A DNA stretch of 64,000 nt from Cognaticolwellia beringensis (GTDB lineage Bacteria; Pseudomonadota; Gammaproteobacteria; Enterobacterales; Alteromonadaceae): NCBI RefSeq assembly GCF_002076895.1, contig NZ_CP020465.1, positions 4,402,001 to 4,466,000 of the forward strand, in the 5' to 3' direction. The translations under genes and the position numbers were made by a program. Positions within the stretch are counted from its first letter, which is position 1. Each line of letters begins with the position of its first letter. Below, piece by piece: positions 20,429 to 30,282 of this stretch. The notes under the pieces were generated by a model. It worked only from the letters and a program-made list of their open reading frames with translations, was not told the origin of the DNA and did not search any database.

Positions 20429-20908
20429 TCAGTCAGAGAGCTGCTTAATTAAGCCATCGCTTGCATCTTCAACTAAATCTAAAACAAACTGAAATCCTTT
20501 AGCACCACCATAATAAGGGTCAGGAACTTCAGTATCATCAAAATTTTCGGCATAATCTAAAAATAGCTGTACCTTATATTGCAAAGCTTCTGGAGCCACC
20601 TTCATTAAGTCATTCACATTTCGTTCATCCATCGCTAAAATCAAATCAAATTTTTCGAAATCTTCTACTGTGACTTTACGTGCTTTTATTTTATCAAATG
20701 AATATCCACGTGCGATACCAGCCTTTTGTGCTCGATGATCAGGTTTTTCACGCGCATGTGAGCCAACAGTACCTGCTGAGTCTATTATTAATGACAGCGC
20801 TCGTGCTTTTTGACGGAAAACCGCTTCGGCACTTGGCGATCGACATATATTGCCCATACAGACGAACAGTATAGATTTTACCGTTGATAAATCAGTTTTG
20901 TTGTTCAC
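20429..20908 (-). CDS. Low-molecular-weight protein-tyrosine phosphatase
   Basis: It removes phosphate from tyrosine residues of target proteins. The C(X)5R active site is in FVCMGNICRSPSAEAVF near residue 17, and the general-acid loop is VPDPYYGGAKGF. The length of 159 residues is typical. The start is GTG at 20906-20908, supported by AGGGA nine bases upstream. In many bacteria such a phosphatase pairs with a tyrosine kinase in exopolysaccharide loci; none is present here, so the target is unknown. Confidence 0.92.
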   Translation of the reverse strand: MNNKTDLSTVKSILFVCMGNICRSPSAEAVFRQKARALSLIIDSAGTVGSHAREKPDHRAQKAGIARGYSFDKIKARKVTVEDFEKFDLILAMDERNVNDLMKVAPEALQYKVQLFLDYAENFDDTEVPDPYYGGAKGFQFVLDLVEDASDGLIKQLSD

Positions 20909-21004
20909 AGAGACATCCCTATTTTTCTTTTAAAAATTCGATAAATAATAGACTACTTAAGCATTATTTAATGGCGCTTGACATAATTCAAGTAGAGAAA
21001 TATT

Positions 21005-21658
21005 TTAGCTCGCCGTTAAATGGCCAGTTTTAACCCAAATCAAGGTGTCTTGTTCAACAAAGGGCTTATGTTGACTCATATGTGGGCTTCTAATCCAACT
21101 ACCTGCTGGATAGCGACCGAGCTCATCAATAAGCTCACCACTAATAACATATATTTCTTCACCACTAAAATGTTTATGTAATATAAACTCTTCTCCTGCT
21201 GGCCAAAATACCAAAGCCACCGATTCAGTTTCAAAATTATGTAATGGCTTCACTTTTAAATTACCATATCCAGGTTGCCATTGCTGTTGATTGGTATCAA
21301 TGCATATGCGTTGATTATCCAACGGCGACATTTGATGTAACTTAACCAGTAATTCACATCCGTTGTCACTAAATGGCGCGTGTACGAACCCTTTAGGATT
21401 ACGGAAGTAGCTTCCGGCGGGGAAATCTCCAGTTTCATCAGAAAACACGCCAGAAAGGACCAGTATTTCTTCACCTAAAGGATGATTGTGTGAGCTAAAA
21501 CTTGCACCAGCGTCATATTTCACCACACTGGTTGCATGGCCACTTTCACGATTTTCTCGCGCTAATGGTTTGCGCCACACGCCGGTTAAAGGACTTGCTT
21601 GCCAAGATTGCTGTGTAGTGTCGATAACGACACGTTTGGTAAAATCCATGTTGATCAT
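21005..21658 (-). CDS. ChrR-like double-cupin protein
   Basis: 217 residues form two similar cupin halves, each with a GEEI(L/Y)V(L/I)SG core (HNHPLGEEILVLSGVFSDE and HKHFSGEEIYVISGELIDE). The His and Glu residues fit a metal site. Similar cupins form the C-terminal sensor of ChrR anti-sigma factors or stand alone as anti-oxidant proteins. There is no zinc-binding anti-sigma domain and no sigma-factor gene next to it, so it is the stand-alone type. Function beyond metal binding is unknown. The ATG at 21658 has an AGAGACC site upstream. Confidence 0.8.
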   Translation of the reverse strand: MINMDFTKRVVIDTTQQSWQASPLTGVWRKPLARENRESGHATSVVKYDAGASFSSHNHPLGEEILVLSGVFSDETGDFPAGSYFRNPKGFVHAPFSDNGCELLVKLHQMSPLDNQRICIDTNQQQWQPGYGNLKVKPLHNFETESVALVFWPAGEEFILHKHFSGEEIYVISGELIDELGRYPAGSWIRSPHMSQHKPFVEQDTLIWVKTGHLTAS

Positions 21659-22091
21659 ATTGGTCTCTGCTAGAGCTTATTATTTGCTTAACTAAAGTTG
21701 TATTAATAAAAATCAGACGCTTAATCGTCTCTATTATATCGCGGTATGTTTAGCCTTAAACTCTGAATTTCAATATAAAATATATTTTAACCACCACTAA
21801 AATTATGACTTGATGACGATATTTCTGCTACATTATTAATAGTGTAAATTTAAATTTGTTACAAACCTATAACCTAACAAGCATTTGACAGCTTTTTTTG
21901 GGCTATTAGTACAATATTGCCTTAGTCTTCAAGAAATCAAGGCAAAATATAATCAGTATCGGCTGAGGATTAAATTATACTTTGTGCGACGAAACAATTT
22001 TTGCCGAAACAAAAATACGTTAGGCTTAAATTATTAGCGTACAAGGGTAATATCCCCGACCATTATTATTCACTTATATGAGTATTTATTT
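21659..22091. other. Divergent region between the cupin gene and the 7TM-EAL gene
   Basis: About 430 bases. On the plus strand it holds a TTGACA at about 21886 and a TACAAT about 19 bases later, then a 7-bp inverted repeat TTGCCTT/AAGGCAA (21917-21945). The promoter spacing is wide, so this is only a candidate leader region. Confidence 0.35.
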
Positions 22092-24701
22092 TTGATATTT
22101 TTCCAATTAAGCAAAAGGTTTTTTACGGCGTTAATTACCGTTATCTTGCTTGCCATCTTAGTCAGTTTTGCTAGCCTAATCTATGATATTGACCAAAAAA
22201 ATATCAGTGAAACAAATAGCGCTTTTACGATTAACAGTAGTTATTACATAGATAAAACTAATACTACTGACCTGAATCATATATTGAATGATACTAAATT
22301 CATCGACAGCACTTTAAATAATATCCCCTTTGCATTAGCTCAGCAAAGTTATTGGATAAAACTATCCCTGCATTACCCAATTGGCAAAAATTCTAGTACG
22401 GCTAGCGCACATAATAGTTTTATTCAAACCAATGCCAATGAGCAACTAATATTGATGGCCGAGCATAGTATGCTTGATACCTTTATCGTTTATGAACTTA
22501 GTGCGATAAGTGCACCAAAAAAAATTCACCATAAGCTCCCTAGCCCAAATGAAACAAGCCAAAATGTTTACCCTTTTACGAAATTACAACTTAACCAGTT
22601 CGGTCATAGTGAATACCTAATAAAAGTTAAAAGCTCTGGGCCCCCTAACATCCCTTTACAGCTTTTTAGCCCAACAGACTTCGAACAACGATTACTGTTA
22701 TCACAGATGATATATGGCGCTTTTATCGGCATATTGATCATTATTGCCATCTATAACCTAGTACTCTATTTTGCTGGCAGCGATAAAGTATACTTATTAT
22801 ATATTGGCTACCTAATATCTGCATTTACAGTACTTTCTTCATTGACAGGTTATGGCTACTTTCTTTTTTCTGACCAGATAATGCAATGGTTAAATCACTA
22901 TCTCATTTTTATTGATTTCTTACTGATTATATTCCTGCTGTTATTTACCATTTATTTTTTACGCTATGATCTTTTAAAGCATTGGGCTTACAAAGTTTCA
23001 ATGGTATTTGCGGTCATTGTTAGTTTACTCGCGCTGTATTCTCTTTCGCTCGATGAATTATCGCAAACCAAGCTATTTTTTTCGTTACAGCCATTATTTT
23101 ATATCGTCGCGCTTTTCCTTATTTTTAACCGCTTAAAACGTGACTTTTCCTGGGCACGTTTTTACTTCTTATCTTGGATCCCCTTATTAACTGGTGCAGT
23201 GATACAACCAATGGTGCTACTTAATCAGCTTGAATATAGCTTTTTAACGGGTAATGCATTCCTATTTGCCATCATGATTGAAGTAACCTTTATGGCATTT
23301 GCGTTGGCTGAGCGTATTCGTCGCAATGAGCAAGAAAAGCTTACAATGATTGCTTATCATCAAAGTAATCACTTGCCAAGACAAACCAATTTAGAGCACA
23401 AAATCAGCCAGATGTTAATAGAAGATAGCCAAGACTTTACGGTTATTGTGATAAAACCCGAACAGTTTCAACGTATCGAACTTTACATCGATGAACAAAC
23501 GCGTATCAGCTTTATTCAAGACTTAAACCATGAGCTCTCCTCTTTATTTAGGTTTAATGATGCGGTGCTTGATATCACTGACCAATATGAAAAAATTTGT
23601 TACTTAGAAAACTGTAGCTTAGCTTTAGTGATCGATAATGCTAAAAATGAACAAGATATAGAGCTTTTTATTAGCTCTATTCAACAAGCTGCTAGTGATG
23701 CTTTTTATATTAAAAACCTTAAATTACCCTTATCCGCCTATGTTGGTTTAGCCCTTTTTCCTGATCATGGTAGCTCAAGTTCAACATTAATCAGCAATGC
23801 CTCAATCGCAGCAAATAATGCCGAGACGAGCCAAAGTAAGTGGTCTTATTTTGCGCAGAAAGACAGCGACAATAGTCCCTCTTCTATACAATTAGCCATT
23901 GATCTAGAACAAGCTATAAAAAACCAAGGCTTTGAGTTATTCCATCAACCACAAATAGATTTAAAAACTAATAAAGTCTGCAGTAGTGAATGCTTAATTC
24001 GCTGGAATCACCCTGTGCTTGGCGCAATATCACCCGATATATTTATTTCAGTCGCAGAAGATTTTGGTCTAATGCCATCGTTAACATTATGGGTAATAAA
24101 AACGGCACTAAGCCAGCAAGCTGAGCTAACTGAGCATACGGGCCTTAGCCATATGGTTTCTATCAACATCAGCGGTAAAGACCTTATTCAAGCAAACTTT
24201 ATTAATGACGTAGCCAATCTAATTGACCACGGTGACATTAAAGCAGAAAAAATTATCTTTGAATTAACGGAATCCATATCGTTTGCACAAAACAACATTG
24301 CCATACAAACGATAGAGAGCCTTATTGAACTGGGTATTACCATAAGTATTGACGATTTTGGTACCGGTTACTCATCGCTTTCGCAAATTAATCAGCTGCC
24401 CTTTCAAGAACTGAAGATAGACCGGGAGTTTGTTGAAAATGTTTGTAGCGACAATAAGCGTAAAGTTATTGCTGAAACAGCCGTAAAAATGGCCAAAGGC
24501 TTAGGCTTAGAAGTGGTTGCCGAAGGTATAAATAGCGCCTTAGATGAAGAAACTCTACGCGGTTTTGGCTGTGATATTGGCCAAGGTTATTACTATGCTA
24601 AACCTATGTCTGTTGAACATTATCTCGCTTGGCTTAAAGATTTATCTAATGGCCAAATACCACCGAGTTTAGAAGGTGAATATCTTCCTGTTGAAAAGTA
24701 G
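22092..24701 (+). CDS. 7TM-DISM sensor with degenerate GGDEF and EAL domains
   Basis: This membrane receptor probably controls c-di-GMP. It has an N-terminal signal/anchor segment (about 8-28), a periplasmic DISM-type sensory domain (50-200) and seven membrane helices (about 205-410). Then comes a cytoplasmic GGDEF-like domain that lacks the GGDEF signature (around 440-590), and an EAL domain (600-850). The EAL motif is SECLIRW with the Glu kept; DDFGTGYSS and EVVAEGI are intact. It therefore looks like a phosphodiesterase or c-di-GMP receptor, not a cyclase. The start is uncertain: the open frame begins at a TTG without a clear ribosome site, yet the hydrophobic N-terminus needs it. Confidence 0.85.
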   Translation: MIFFQLSKRFFTALITVILLAILVSFASLIYDIDQKNISETNSAFTINSSYYIDKTNTTDLNHILNDTKFIDSTLNNIPFALAQQSYWIKLSLHYPIGKNSSTASAHNSFIQTNANEQLILMAEHSMLDTFIVYELSAISAPKKIHHKLPSPNETSQNVYPFTKLQLNQFGHSEYLIKVKSSGPPNIPLQLFSPTDFEQRLLLSQMIYGAFIGILIIIAIYNLVLYFAGSDKVYLLYIGYLISAFTVLSSLTGYGYFLFSDQIMQWLNHYLIFIDFLLIIFLLLFTIYFLRYDLLKHWAYKVSMVFAVIVSLLALYSLSLDELSQTKLFFSLQPLFYIVALFLIFNRLKRDFSWARFYFLSWIPLLTGAVIQPMVLLNQLEYSFLTGNAFLFAIMIEVTFMAFALAERIRRNEQEKLTMIAYHQSNHLPRQTNLEHKISQMLIEDSQDFTVIVIKPEQFQRIELYIDEQTRISFIQDLNHELSSLFRFNDAVLDITDQYEKICYLENCSLALVIDNAKNEQDIELFISSIQQAASDAFYIKNLKLPLSAYVGLALFPDHGSSSSTLISNASIAANNAETSQSKWSYFAQKDSDNSPSSIQLAIDLEQAIKNQGFELFHQPQIDLKTNKVCSSECLIRWNHPVLGAISPDIFISVAEDFGLMPSLTLWVIKTALSQQAELTEHTGLSHMVSINISGKDLIQANFINDVANLIDHGDIKAEKIIFELTESISFAQNNIAIQTIESLIELGITISIDDFGTGYSSLSQINQLPFQELKIDREFVENVCSDNKRKVIAETAVKMAKGLGLEVVAEGINSALDEETLRGFGCDIGQGYYYAKPMSVEHYLAWLKDLSNGQIPPSLEGEYLPVEK

Positions 24702-24716
24702 CCTTAAGGTTAATTT

Positions 24717-25616
24717 TTAAAACAGTTGGTTCTCTAGTGTTTTACCATTAATAAGCTGGTTATAAGTCCAATTGTTTTTGGCTAAAAGTGTTAATAAATC
24801 TACTTCAATATTTATCTGGCCATGCTGATTATCAATGACCAGTAAATATTCTCTATCTTGTGTCATATCAACTTGGCTAACCCCTGGTATTTGCTTGAGT
24901 GCAGACAGAACATCGCTCTGGTGGTGTTTCATTCTAAGCGTGATAAATCGCACACCCTCTTTATTACCATGTGTTTGATGCTGCTTTAAAATACCGTTTT
25001 CAAGATAAAGTACCTGATCACATAAACGTTCAAGTTCACTAAGATCATGAGAGCTTAAAATAAAGTTAACTTCACTTGCATGTTCAGCAACAATGGCGCG
25101 TATCTCCCTCGCATTCGCAGGATCAAGCCCTGCTGTGGCTTCATCGAGCATAACAATTTCAGGGTTTCCTAATAAGGCTTGCGCTATAGTTGCACGTTTA
25201 CGCATACCGTGCGATAACTCACTGGGCAGACTATTAAGCGCATCCGATAAGCCGACCATCTCAAGCACTCTAACCGTATCGCTCTTGGCCAATTTATGAC
25301 TCATACCTTGTAATCGCGAATAAAAACTTAATTGCGTCGCAATGGTGAACCTAGGATCTAATTGCGCGTCTTGAGGTAGGGCTGACAAACGTCCGAAAAG
25401 CGCAGCATGTCCAGGTTTATGGCCTAAAATACTAATCTTGCCTGACGACGGCTGAATATAGCCACATAGCAAACTAAATAAAGTCGTTTTACCTGCACCA
25501 TTAGGTCCAACCAAAGCTACTGGTGCGCCTTTTTCTAATGCAAATTCGACTTTGTTCAATGCCTTGTTATGACCATAATTTTTCGTTACTTGTTGAACAT
25601 CGATAATTAAACTCAT
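24717..25616 (-). CDS. ABC transporter ATP-binding protein
   Basis: This is the ATPase of an ABC-2 type exporter. Walker A is GPNGAGKTTLF, the signature is LSHGMRKRATIAQALLG, Walker B is IVMLDEATAGLDP, and the switch His is in ILSSHDLSELERLCD. About 80 extra C-terminal residues follow the core domain. The ATG overlaps the permease stop by four bases (ATGA), so the two form one complex. The substrate is unknown. Confidence 0.93.
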   Translation of the reverse strand: MSLIIDVQQVTKNYGHNKALNKVEFALEKGAPVALVGPNGAGKTTLFSLLCGYIQPSSGKISILGHKPGHAALFGRLSALPQDAQLDPRFTIATQLSFYSRLQGMSHKLAKSDTVRVLEMVGLSDALNSLPSELSHGMRKRATIAQALLGNPEIVMLDEATAGLDPANAREIRAIVAEHASEVNFILSSHDLSELERLCDQVLYLENGILKQHQTHGNKEGVRFITLRMKHHQSDVLSALKQIPGVSQVDMTQDREYLLVIDNQHGQINIEVDLLTLLAKNNWTYNQLINGKTLENQLF

Positions 25617-26428
25617 AATGATGCTCGCTTCATAATTAAATGGCTTGTGATAAGCAATACAACAGTCTGTATTAAAGGTAATAGGTATTGGCTAACACCA
25701 ACACTACTTTGAGACAAAACACGGCTTATTTGCTCACCTGGGAATAATAAATTGAGATAAAATGTTTGGCCAAATTGATATTCAATAAAAGTAACAATTA
25801 AAGGCCCTAACGCAAAGAATAAGGTTGCGGCTACTATCGCCAGTCTTGCTGACGTTACAAAAGTATTTAGCAGCGACATTAGCGCAATAAATGGCATAAC
25901 CACGATCAATATCTCTAAAGATAACTTACTGCCAAGCCATATACTATCAGATAACAGGCTGATATCTCGCACACTGGCTAATATTGTAGTCGCAATCGAA
26001 GTCAACAATATTAGTATCGCCATAATCAGCAATTGGCCTAAATAACGGCCCAGCACTAACTCAGCTCTGGTTGTGCGTAACGTGATAAATCTTAATGTGC
26101 CACGTTGCTTATCTGAGCAAAATTGATCGCTACATACCAACAAGGCAAAACTTGGAAAAAAATATATCGCCACCAACCAATAAATAGCGTATTCAGCTAC
26201 CGGCCAATCTAGCAAGGCTGAAAGTCCTAACGCACCAAATAATTTTTCCGCCATACTTTCAAATGAATGCGAAGTAACAGTCGCTGACGCTGAGCTAACA
26301 AAGTAGTACAGAATAATAAACCAGATAGTGGCAAAGGCTAATAACGCCAATAATCCACGTTTAGTTTTAAACAAACGTACTATTTCAAACGTAATAATAG
26401 TAGAGATTCTAGCTAGGTTAATATTCAT
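25613..26428 (-). CDS. ABC-2 type transporter permease
   Basis: A membrane protein of about 271 residues with six hydrophobic segments, the first near 28-48. It has the cytoplasmic loop DKQRGTLRFITLRTTRAELVLG typical of ABC-2 permeases of the NosY/Nat type. It pairs with the ATPase downstream (four-base overlap). I chose the ATG at 26428 over a GTG two codons upstream. The substrate cannot be told from the sequence. Confidence 0.88.
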   Translation of the reverse strand: MNINLARISTIITFEIVRLFKTKRGLLALLAFATIWFIILYYFVSSASATVTSHSFESMAEKLFGALGLSALLDWPVAEYAIYWLVAIYFFPSFALLVCSDQFCSDKQRGTLRFITLRTTRAELVLGRYLGQLLIMAILILLTSIATTILASVRDISLLSDSIWLGSKLSLEILIVVMPFIALMSLLNTFVTSARLAIVAATLFFALGPLIVTFIEYQFGQTFYLNLLFPGEQISRVLSQSSVGVSQYLLPLIQTVVLLITSHLIMKRASL

Positions 26429-26533
26429 CTGCACCGATAATTTTATAGGTTAAATACATTAAAATGAAAGCTGATAAATCGTGAGTTTTACTCAATTAAT
26501 CAATTCGGTATTATCACAATTTAAGTGAGCTCT

Positions 26534-26578
26534 ATGGTTAGTGCTAACGACTAAGGTTTATTCGTTAGCACTAACCAT
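26534..26578. repeat. Perfect 17-bp inverted repeat
   Basis: ATGGTTAGTGCTAACGA (26534-26550) and its exact reverse complement (26562-26578) are separated by 11 bases. It lies between the DUF748 stop and the permease start. No T-run follows on either strand, so it is not a standard terminator. Each arm is itself partly symmetrical (GTTAGTGCTAAC). Confidence 0.75.
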
Positions 26579-26612
26579 GTTGATTTAACAAATCACAACG
26601 CTGTAATTTATT

Positions 26613-29240
26613 TTAAATAACGAATTTTATTCGTGATTTAGCCCCTTTTGAGGTATCTATTTGCGGTTTACAAAATAATAGCCGCGCTGAAGGCACTTTT
26701 AATTGCTCTACTAAATGCGCTTTAAATAAATCGACACGTTGTTGCGATATTTTGCTTAAACGAGCAATATTTTCTGGTAGGTGTGCTTGTTCGGCATCCT
26801 CTAATTCAATATCACTCGCCGTGGCCACAGCACAAAGTTTAACATTTATGTTGCCTCTATCTGCTAGCATCACCGACATTTGGCGACTAAATTCTAGTTG
26901 TTCAGCATTTAACTCGGTGGCAGTAGCCGGATAAACTAAGTCGTTAATTCTCAATTTAAGTGCAAACTCACCTGCCGCCATAGCCACTTTCATTACACTG
27001 GCATAAGGTACAAACGTTGTGATTAAGTAATCTTTCGCTGCTGACATCGTCGCTTGTTTCACCAGCAAGGTTAGTAAACCCGATAATCCAAAAGAAGGTG
27101 AATTCGTATCACCTTTTAATGGCAATGACAGTTCAACGTTACCATCGGAATCTTTTAACATTCCTAAAGCTACATTAAACGGCACACTAAACCCGTCTGA
27201 TATTGCCCCTCGTTCATTATCATCAGCGGCGGTAAACTCTACACCTCGCAGTAATATATCAACATCGCCATTAATTTTATTACCGGTCAAGCCCGCTGCA
27301 ATAGTCAGATCAAGCTGCCCGCTTTCAATCTCATATTTTAAAGCCTGCTTAATATAGCTAGAAACGCCAGGTAAACTTAGCTCTTTAATGACAGCATTTA
27401 ATTTAAATTTTTGTTGTTCTGCAAACGGTACACCACGCCCTTTTATATCAAAATTAGCGTAGGTATCGCTTTTACCTTGAATATCAAGTATCACTTCTTG
27501 CTCAGGTTTGCCAGTATCGATATCAGACAAAAGCAAATGAGTAATATTAACATTACGCTCATAATGCGGATTAACACTGCTGTCTTTAAAATCTATTTGA
27601 GCGTCATCAAGCAAAGTAAATTTGCCTATTCTAAATACTTGCTTAGCCGGTTTACTCGCTTCTTCTGTTACAACCGCAGGTACTGTCAGCTCTTTATCAA
27701 GCACCGTGCTATCTTGCTCAGTGTTATTACTATCTTGCTCAGTGGCATTACTTTTTATATCATCAGGACTAGCTAAGGCAACTAGCGTAGACAATTGTTT
27801 ATCTTTATCTAATAAAACATTAGCCACAAGGCCAGACAAGCTAATGTCATTAATGGCAATAAGCTCAGGTGTATATTCGATGTTATTTACCGATAAACCA
27901 TTAAATGCGGCTAAAGCAGGCATATTTTGCTGAATATTTTTTGAAAACTGACTCTTGGCAACGTCTACACTTTCAATATTGACCTTCGCAATATCTTGCT
28001 GATATTGCAGTACAATATGATTAACTGATAATGTCGCAATTTCAGCTAATATTGCTTCAGTTTCTATCGACTTTGCCGCAATGCCGTCAACAGTAACGTC
28101 TAATATTGCATCGACGCTAATCGGATTATTTGCCGGTAATAAAACAGCTAAATTGTTAGCTTGAACCTTTTGACTGTTAATATCGATAGCAATATTATTT
28201 TGCTCTACATGCAAGCCCTCAACGCTCACTAACAAGTCATTAATATTAACTGATGTTTGCTCTTTACTGAGTGTAATATTATTTTTGTCAGCTTTTTTTA
28301 CCTTATCGTCAGCATTCAAAGCTGATGTTACAGGCAATAACGACTTGGTATTTTGGATCTCAATGTTTTGTTTTTTAACCGAAAGCGCTAATCCTTCCTG
28401 GTTAACCAAAAGATCTTCAACCGTCAATATTAGTTTATTAATATTGATTAACGTCTCTGCTTCGTTGATGGCAATATTAAATTTGCTAGCATAACTAACT
28501 TTGCCTTCAAGCGATAATATGGTTGGCGGTAAAAATGCCTTTGCCGCAATTAATTCAATATTTTTAGCATTAAGCTCAACACTAATTTCACCTTGTTGTT
28601 TCAGTAAACTACCATCTATGGCTATTTCTATTGGTGCGCCGTTTAAATGGCTAACTAAATTTAATTTAATATCTTGAACATTTTGTGACAGTAAAATGTT
28701 CTGCAAAAAAAATGAATCTAATTGAATATTATGTTTTTGTGAAAAATACAGCAATTCAATATGGGCATCGGTCAAAGAGAATTCGGGCACGATAACTTGA
28801 TAAGGAAAATTGGTGCCTTCTGGCTCCACTTCAGGCTCTGCTTCCACTGGCACAGGGTTTTCAGACATTAGCTCAAAACCCGCTATATTGAGTGACGACT
28901 CGTTCACCGTTACAGGGATAAATATGCCATTAAGAGTAAACTCTGCGACATAAATTTTATCAAAAAATAATTGGTACAAATGAACTTCAGCGTTAAGGCT
29001 TTGCAGTTTAAGTGCACTAGCTTGCTCATGAGTTTTTACTTCTAAATCGCTTATCGTTAAATGTGCTGTAAATGGGTTATAGCGAATACTAGATGTATCA
29101 GTAAGTAGCAAAGGTTTTGGTAAGCCATAAGTATTTATAACGTAGCGAATTATCGTTGGTGAAAGTAGCCAAACAAGCAGATAAATAACAATAAAACTGA
29201 TCACTAAAATTTGAAGAAGGCGTTTAAAATAACGGCCCAT
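26613..29240 (-). CDS. DUF748 (AsmA-like) envelope protein
   Basis: 875 residues with one N-terminal membrane helix (about 8-30) and a long periplasmic part built of repeated beta-rich blocks (IEIQNTKSLLPV, LTVEDLLVNQEGLALSV, repeated with changes). The C-terminal DUF748 region has NPHYERNVNITHLLLSDIDT and EDAEQAHLPENIARLSKISQ. AsmA/DUF748 proteins are thought to bridge the periplasm and affect lipid transfer; the exact role here is unknown. It is the last of three same-strand envelope genes, but a terminator-like hairpin separates it from the DUF2959 gene. Confidence 0.88.
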   Translation of the reverse strand: MGRYFKRLLQILVISFIVIYLLVWLLSPTIIRYVINTYGLPKPLLLTDTSSIRYNPFTAHLTISDLEVKTHEQASALKLQSLNAEVHLYQLFFDKIYVAEFTLNGIFIPVTVNESSLNIAGFELMSENPVPVEAEPEVEPEGTNFPYQVIVPEFSLTDAHIELLYFSQKHNIQLDSFFLQNILLSQNVQDIKLNLVSHLNGAPIEIAIDGSLLKQQGEISVELNAKNIELIAAKAFLPPTILSLEGKVSYASKFNIAINEAETLININKLILTVEDLLVNQEGLALSVKKQNIEIQNTKSLLPVTSALNADDKVKKADKNNITLSKEQTSVNINDLLVSVEGLHVEQNNIAIDINSQKVQANNLAVLLPANNPISVDAILDVTVDGIAAKSIETEAILAEIATLSVNHIVLQYQQDIAKVNIESVDVAKSQFSKNIQQNMPALAAFNGLSVNNIEYTPELIAINDISLSGLVANVLLDKDKQLSTLVALASPDDIKSNATEQDSNNTEQDSTVLDKELTVPAVVTEEASKPAKQVFRIGKFTLLDDAQIDFKDSSVNPHYERNVNITHLLLSDIDTGKPEQEVILDIQGKSDTYANFDIKGRGVPFAEQQKFKLNAVIKELSLPGVSSYIKQALKYEIESGQLDLTIAAGLTGNKINGDVDILLRGVEFTAADDNERGAISDGFSVPFNVALGMLKDSDGNVELSLPLKGDTNSPSFGLSGLLTLLVKQATMSAAKDYLITTFVPYASVMKVAMAAGEFALKLRINDLVYPATATELNAEQLEFSRQMSVMLADRGNINVKLCAVATASDIELEDAEQAHLPENIARLSKISQQRVDLFKAHLVEQLKVPSARLLFCKPQIDTSKGAKSRIKFVI

Positions 29241-29327
29241 ACTAGATTCCTATACATTGACGAGATAACAAGGCCGATAACAACCTATTGGTTATTGCAC
29301 CTGTACTAATTTACGTAATTTAAAGGT

Positions 29328-29362
29328 AAAACGGACTATCGCAACGTAAGCACGATAGTCCG
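29328..29362 (-). terminator. Terminator behind the DUF2959 gene
   Basis: A perfect 10-bp stem CGGACTATCG/CGATAGTCCG with an 11-base loop, followed on the minus strand by TTTTACC. Confidence 0.8.
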
Positions 29363-29383
29363 TATAATAAAAAGCTTAACAAG

Positions 29384-30055
29384 CTACTCGGTTTTTAACA
29401 AGTCGATAAATTGCTGAGACTGCTCTATAGCTTTACTCATGTCTGCCACTAAAGACTCAACATCACGTTTAATGGTTATATACTCAACTTGTAATGCGCC
29501 AATAGCTTGGGCATTTAAGTTATGCTTAAGATATAAACTATTATCTTTTAAAGCTGATAATACTGGTGCCATTCTATCTTTAGCTCTGTACATAGACTTA
29601 ATTAAGGTTTGGTAAGTCCGTTCAGTTTTTCTCAATTTTTGCTGACTTTGTTGTTTTAAACTGTTACTAGAATATTGTTGAATTTCTTCGTTCCATTCAT
29701 CGAACAATGCATCAGCAACGCTTTCAATAGCATCAATACGAGAAGAGACTTCATCAGCTGACGCTTTACTGGCGAGATATTGCTCATTAACCAGTTCATA
29801 TTGTGCAGCCAAATCTCCACCATCGTAACTTATCAATTGAGACAGTTGTTCCAATGCAGATTTGAACTGCACCTGGGCATCTTCTTGAGACGTCTGTGCA
29901 TCTTCAACTCTATCAAGCATAATATCGCGCTTATGCACACCTACTTTTTCCATGGCAGAATAATAAGCAGACTGACACCCTACAAGCAACACAAGCGTAA
30001 TTACAACGAAGGTTAATTTTGAAACCGCACTATTTATAATTTTTAAAGCTTTCAT
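29384..30055 (-). CDS. DUF2959 lipoprotein
   Basis: This 223-residue lipoprotein has a signal peptide with lipobox LLVGC near residues 23-27, followed by QSAYYSAMEKVGVHKRDIML, the start of the DUF2959 family. The rest is alpha-helical and likely coiled coil (QEDAQVQFKSALEQLSQLIS and similar). The function of the family is unknown. The ATG overlaps the stop of the upstream small membrane protein by four bases, so the two are co-translated. Confidence 0.88.
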   Translation of the reverse strand: MKALKIINSAVSKLTFVVITLVLLVGCQSAYYSAMEKVGVHKRDIMLDRVEDAQTSQEDAQVQFKSALEQLSQLISYDGGDLAAQYELVNEQYLASKASADEVSSRIDAIESVADALFDEWNEEIQQYSSNSLKQQSQQKLRKTERTYQTLIKSMYRAKDRMAPVLSALKDNSLYLKHNLNAQAIGALQVEYITIKRDVESLVADMSKAIEQSQQFIDLLKTE

Positions 30056-30282
30056 AAGTTATTACCACTGGAAAATTTTGCAGCATCAATAATTGCCCAC
30101 AAATGTGTAATCCCCGCAAACACAATAGGGAACACTAACCATGAAAGACCCCAAAAAATACTCGCAAAAACAAAAAACAAAATAGCAGGAATTATACGAC
30201 CTTGTACTAATTGGCCTAAACCCGGAATAAAAAGACTGCAAATCGCTGCTAATACATTACCGCCAGAACCTTGCTGTGCCAT
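30052..30282 (-). CDS. Small two-helix membrane protein, function unknown
   Basis: 76 residues. It begins with a polar/Gly start (MAQQGSGGNVLAA), then ICSLFIPGLGQLVQGRIIPA, a motif seen in TM2-like small membrane proteins, and two hydrophobic segments (about 12-30 and 33-62). An AGGAG site precedes the ATG. It overlaps the DUF2959 lipoprotein gene by four bases. Function unknown; the coupling suggests an envelope role. Confidence 0.75.
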   Translation of the reverse strand: MAQQGSGGNVLAAICSLFIPGLGQLVQGRIIPAILFFVFASIFWGLSWLVFPIVFAGITHLWAIIDAAKFSSGNNL

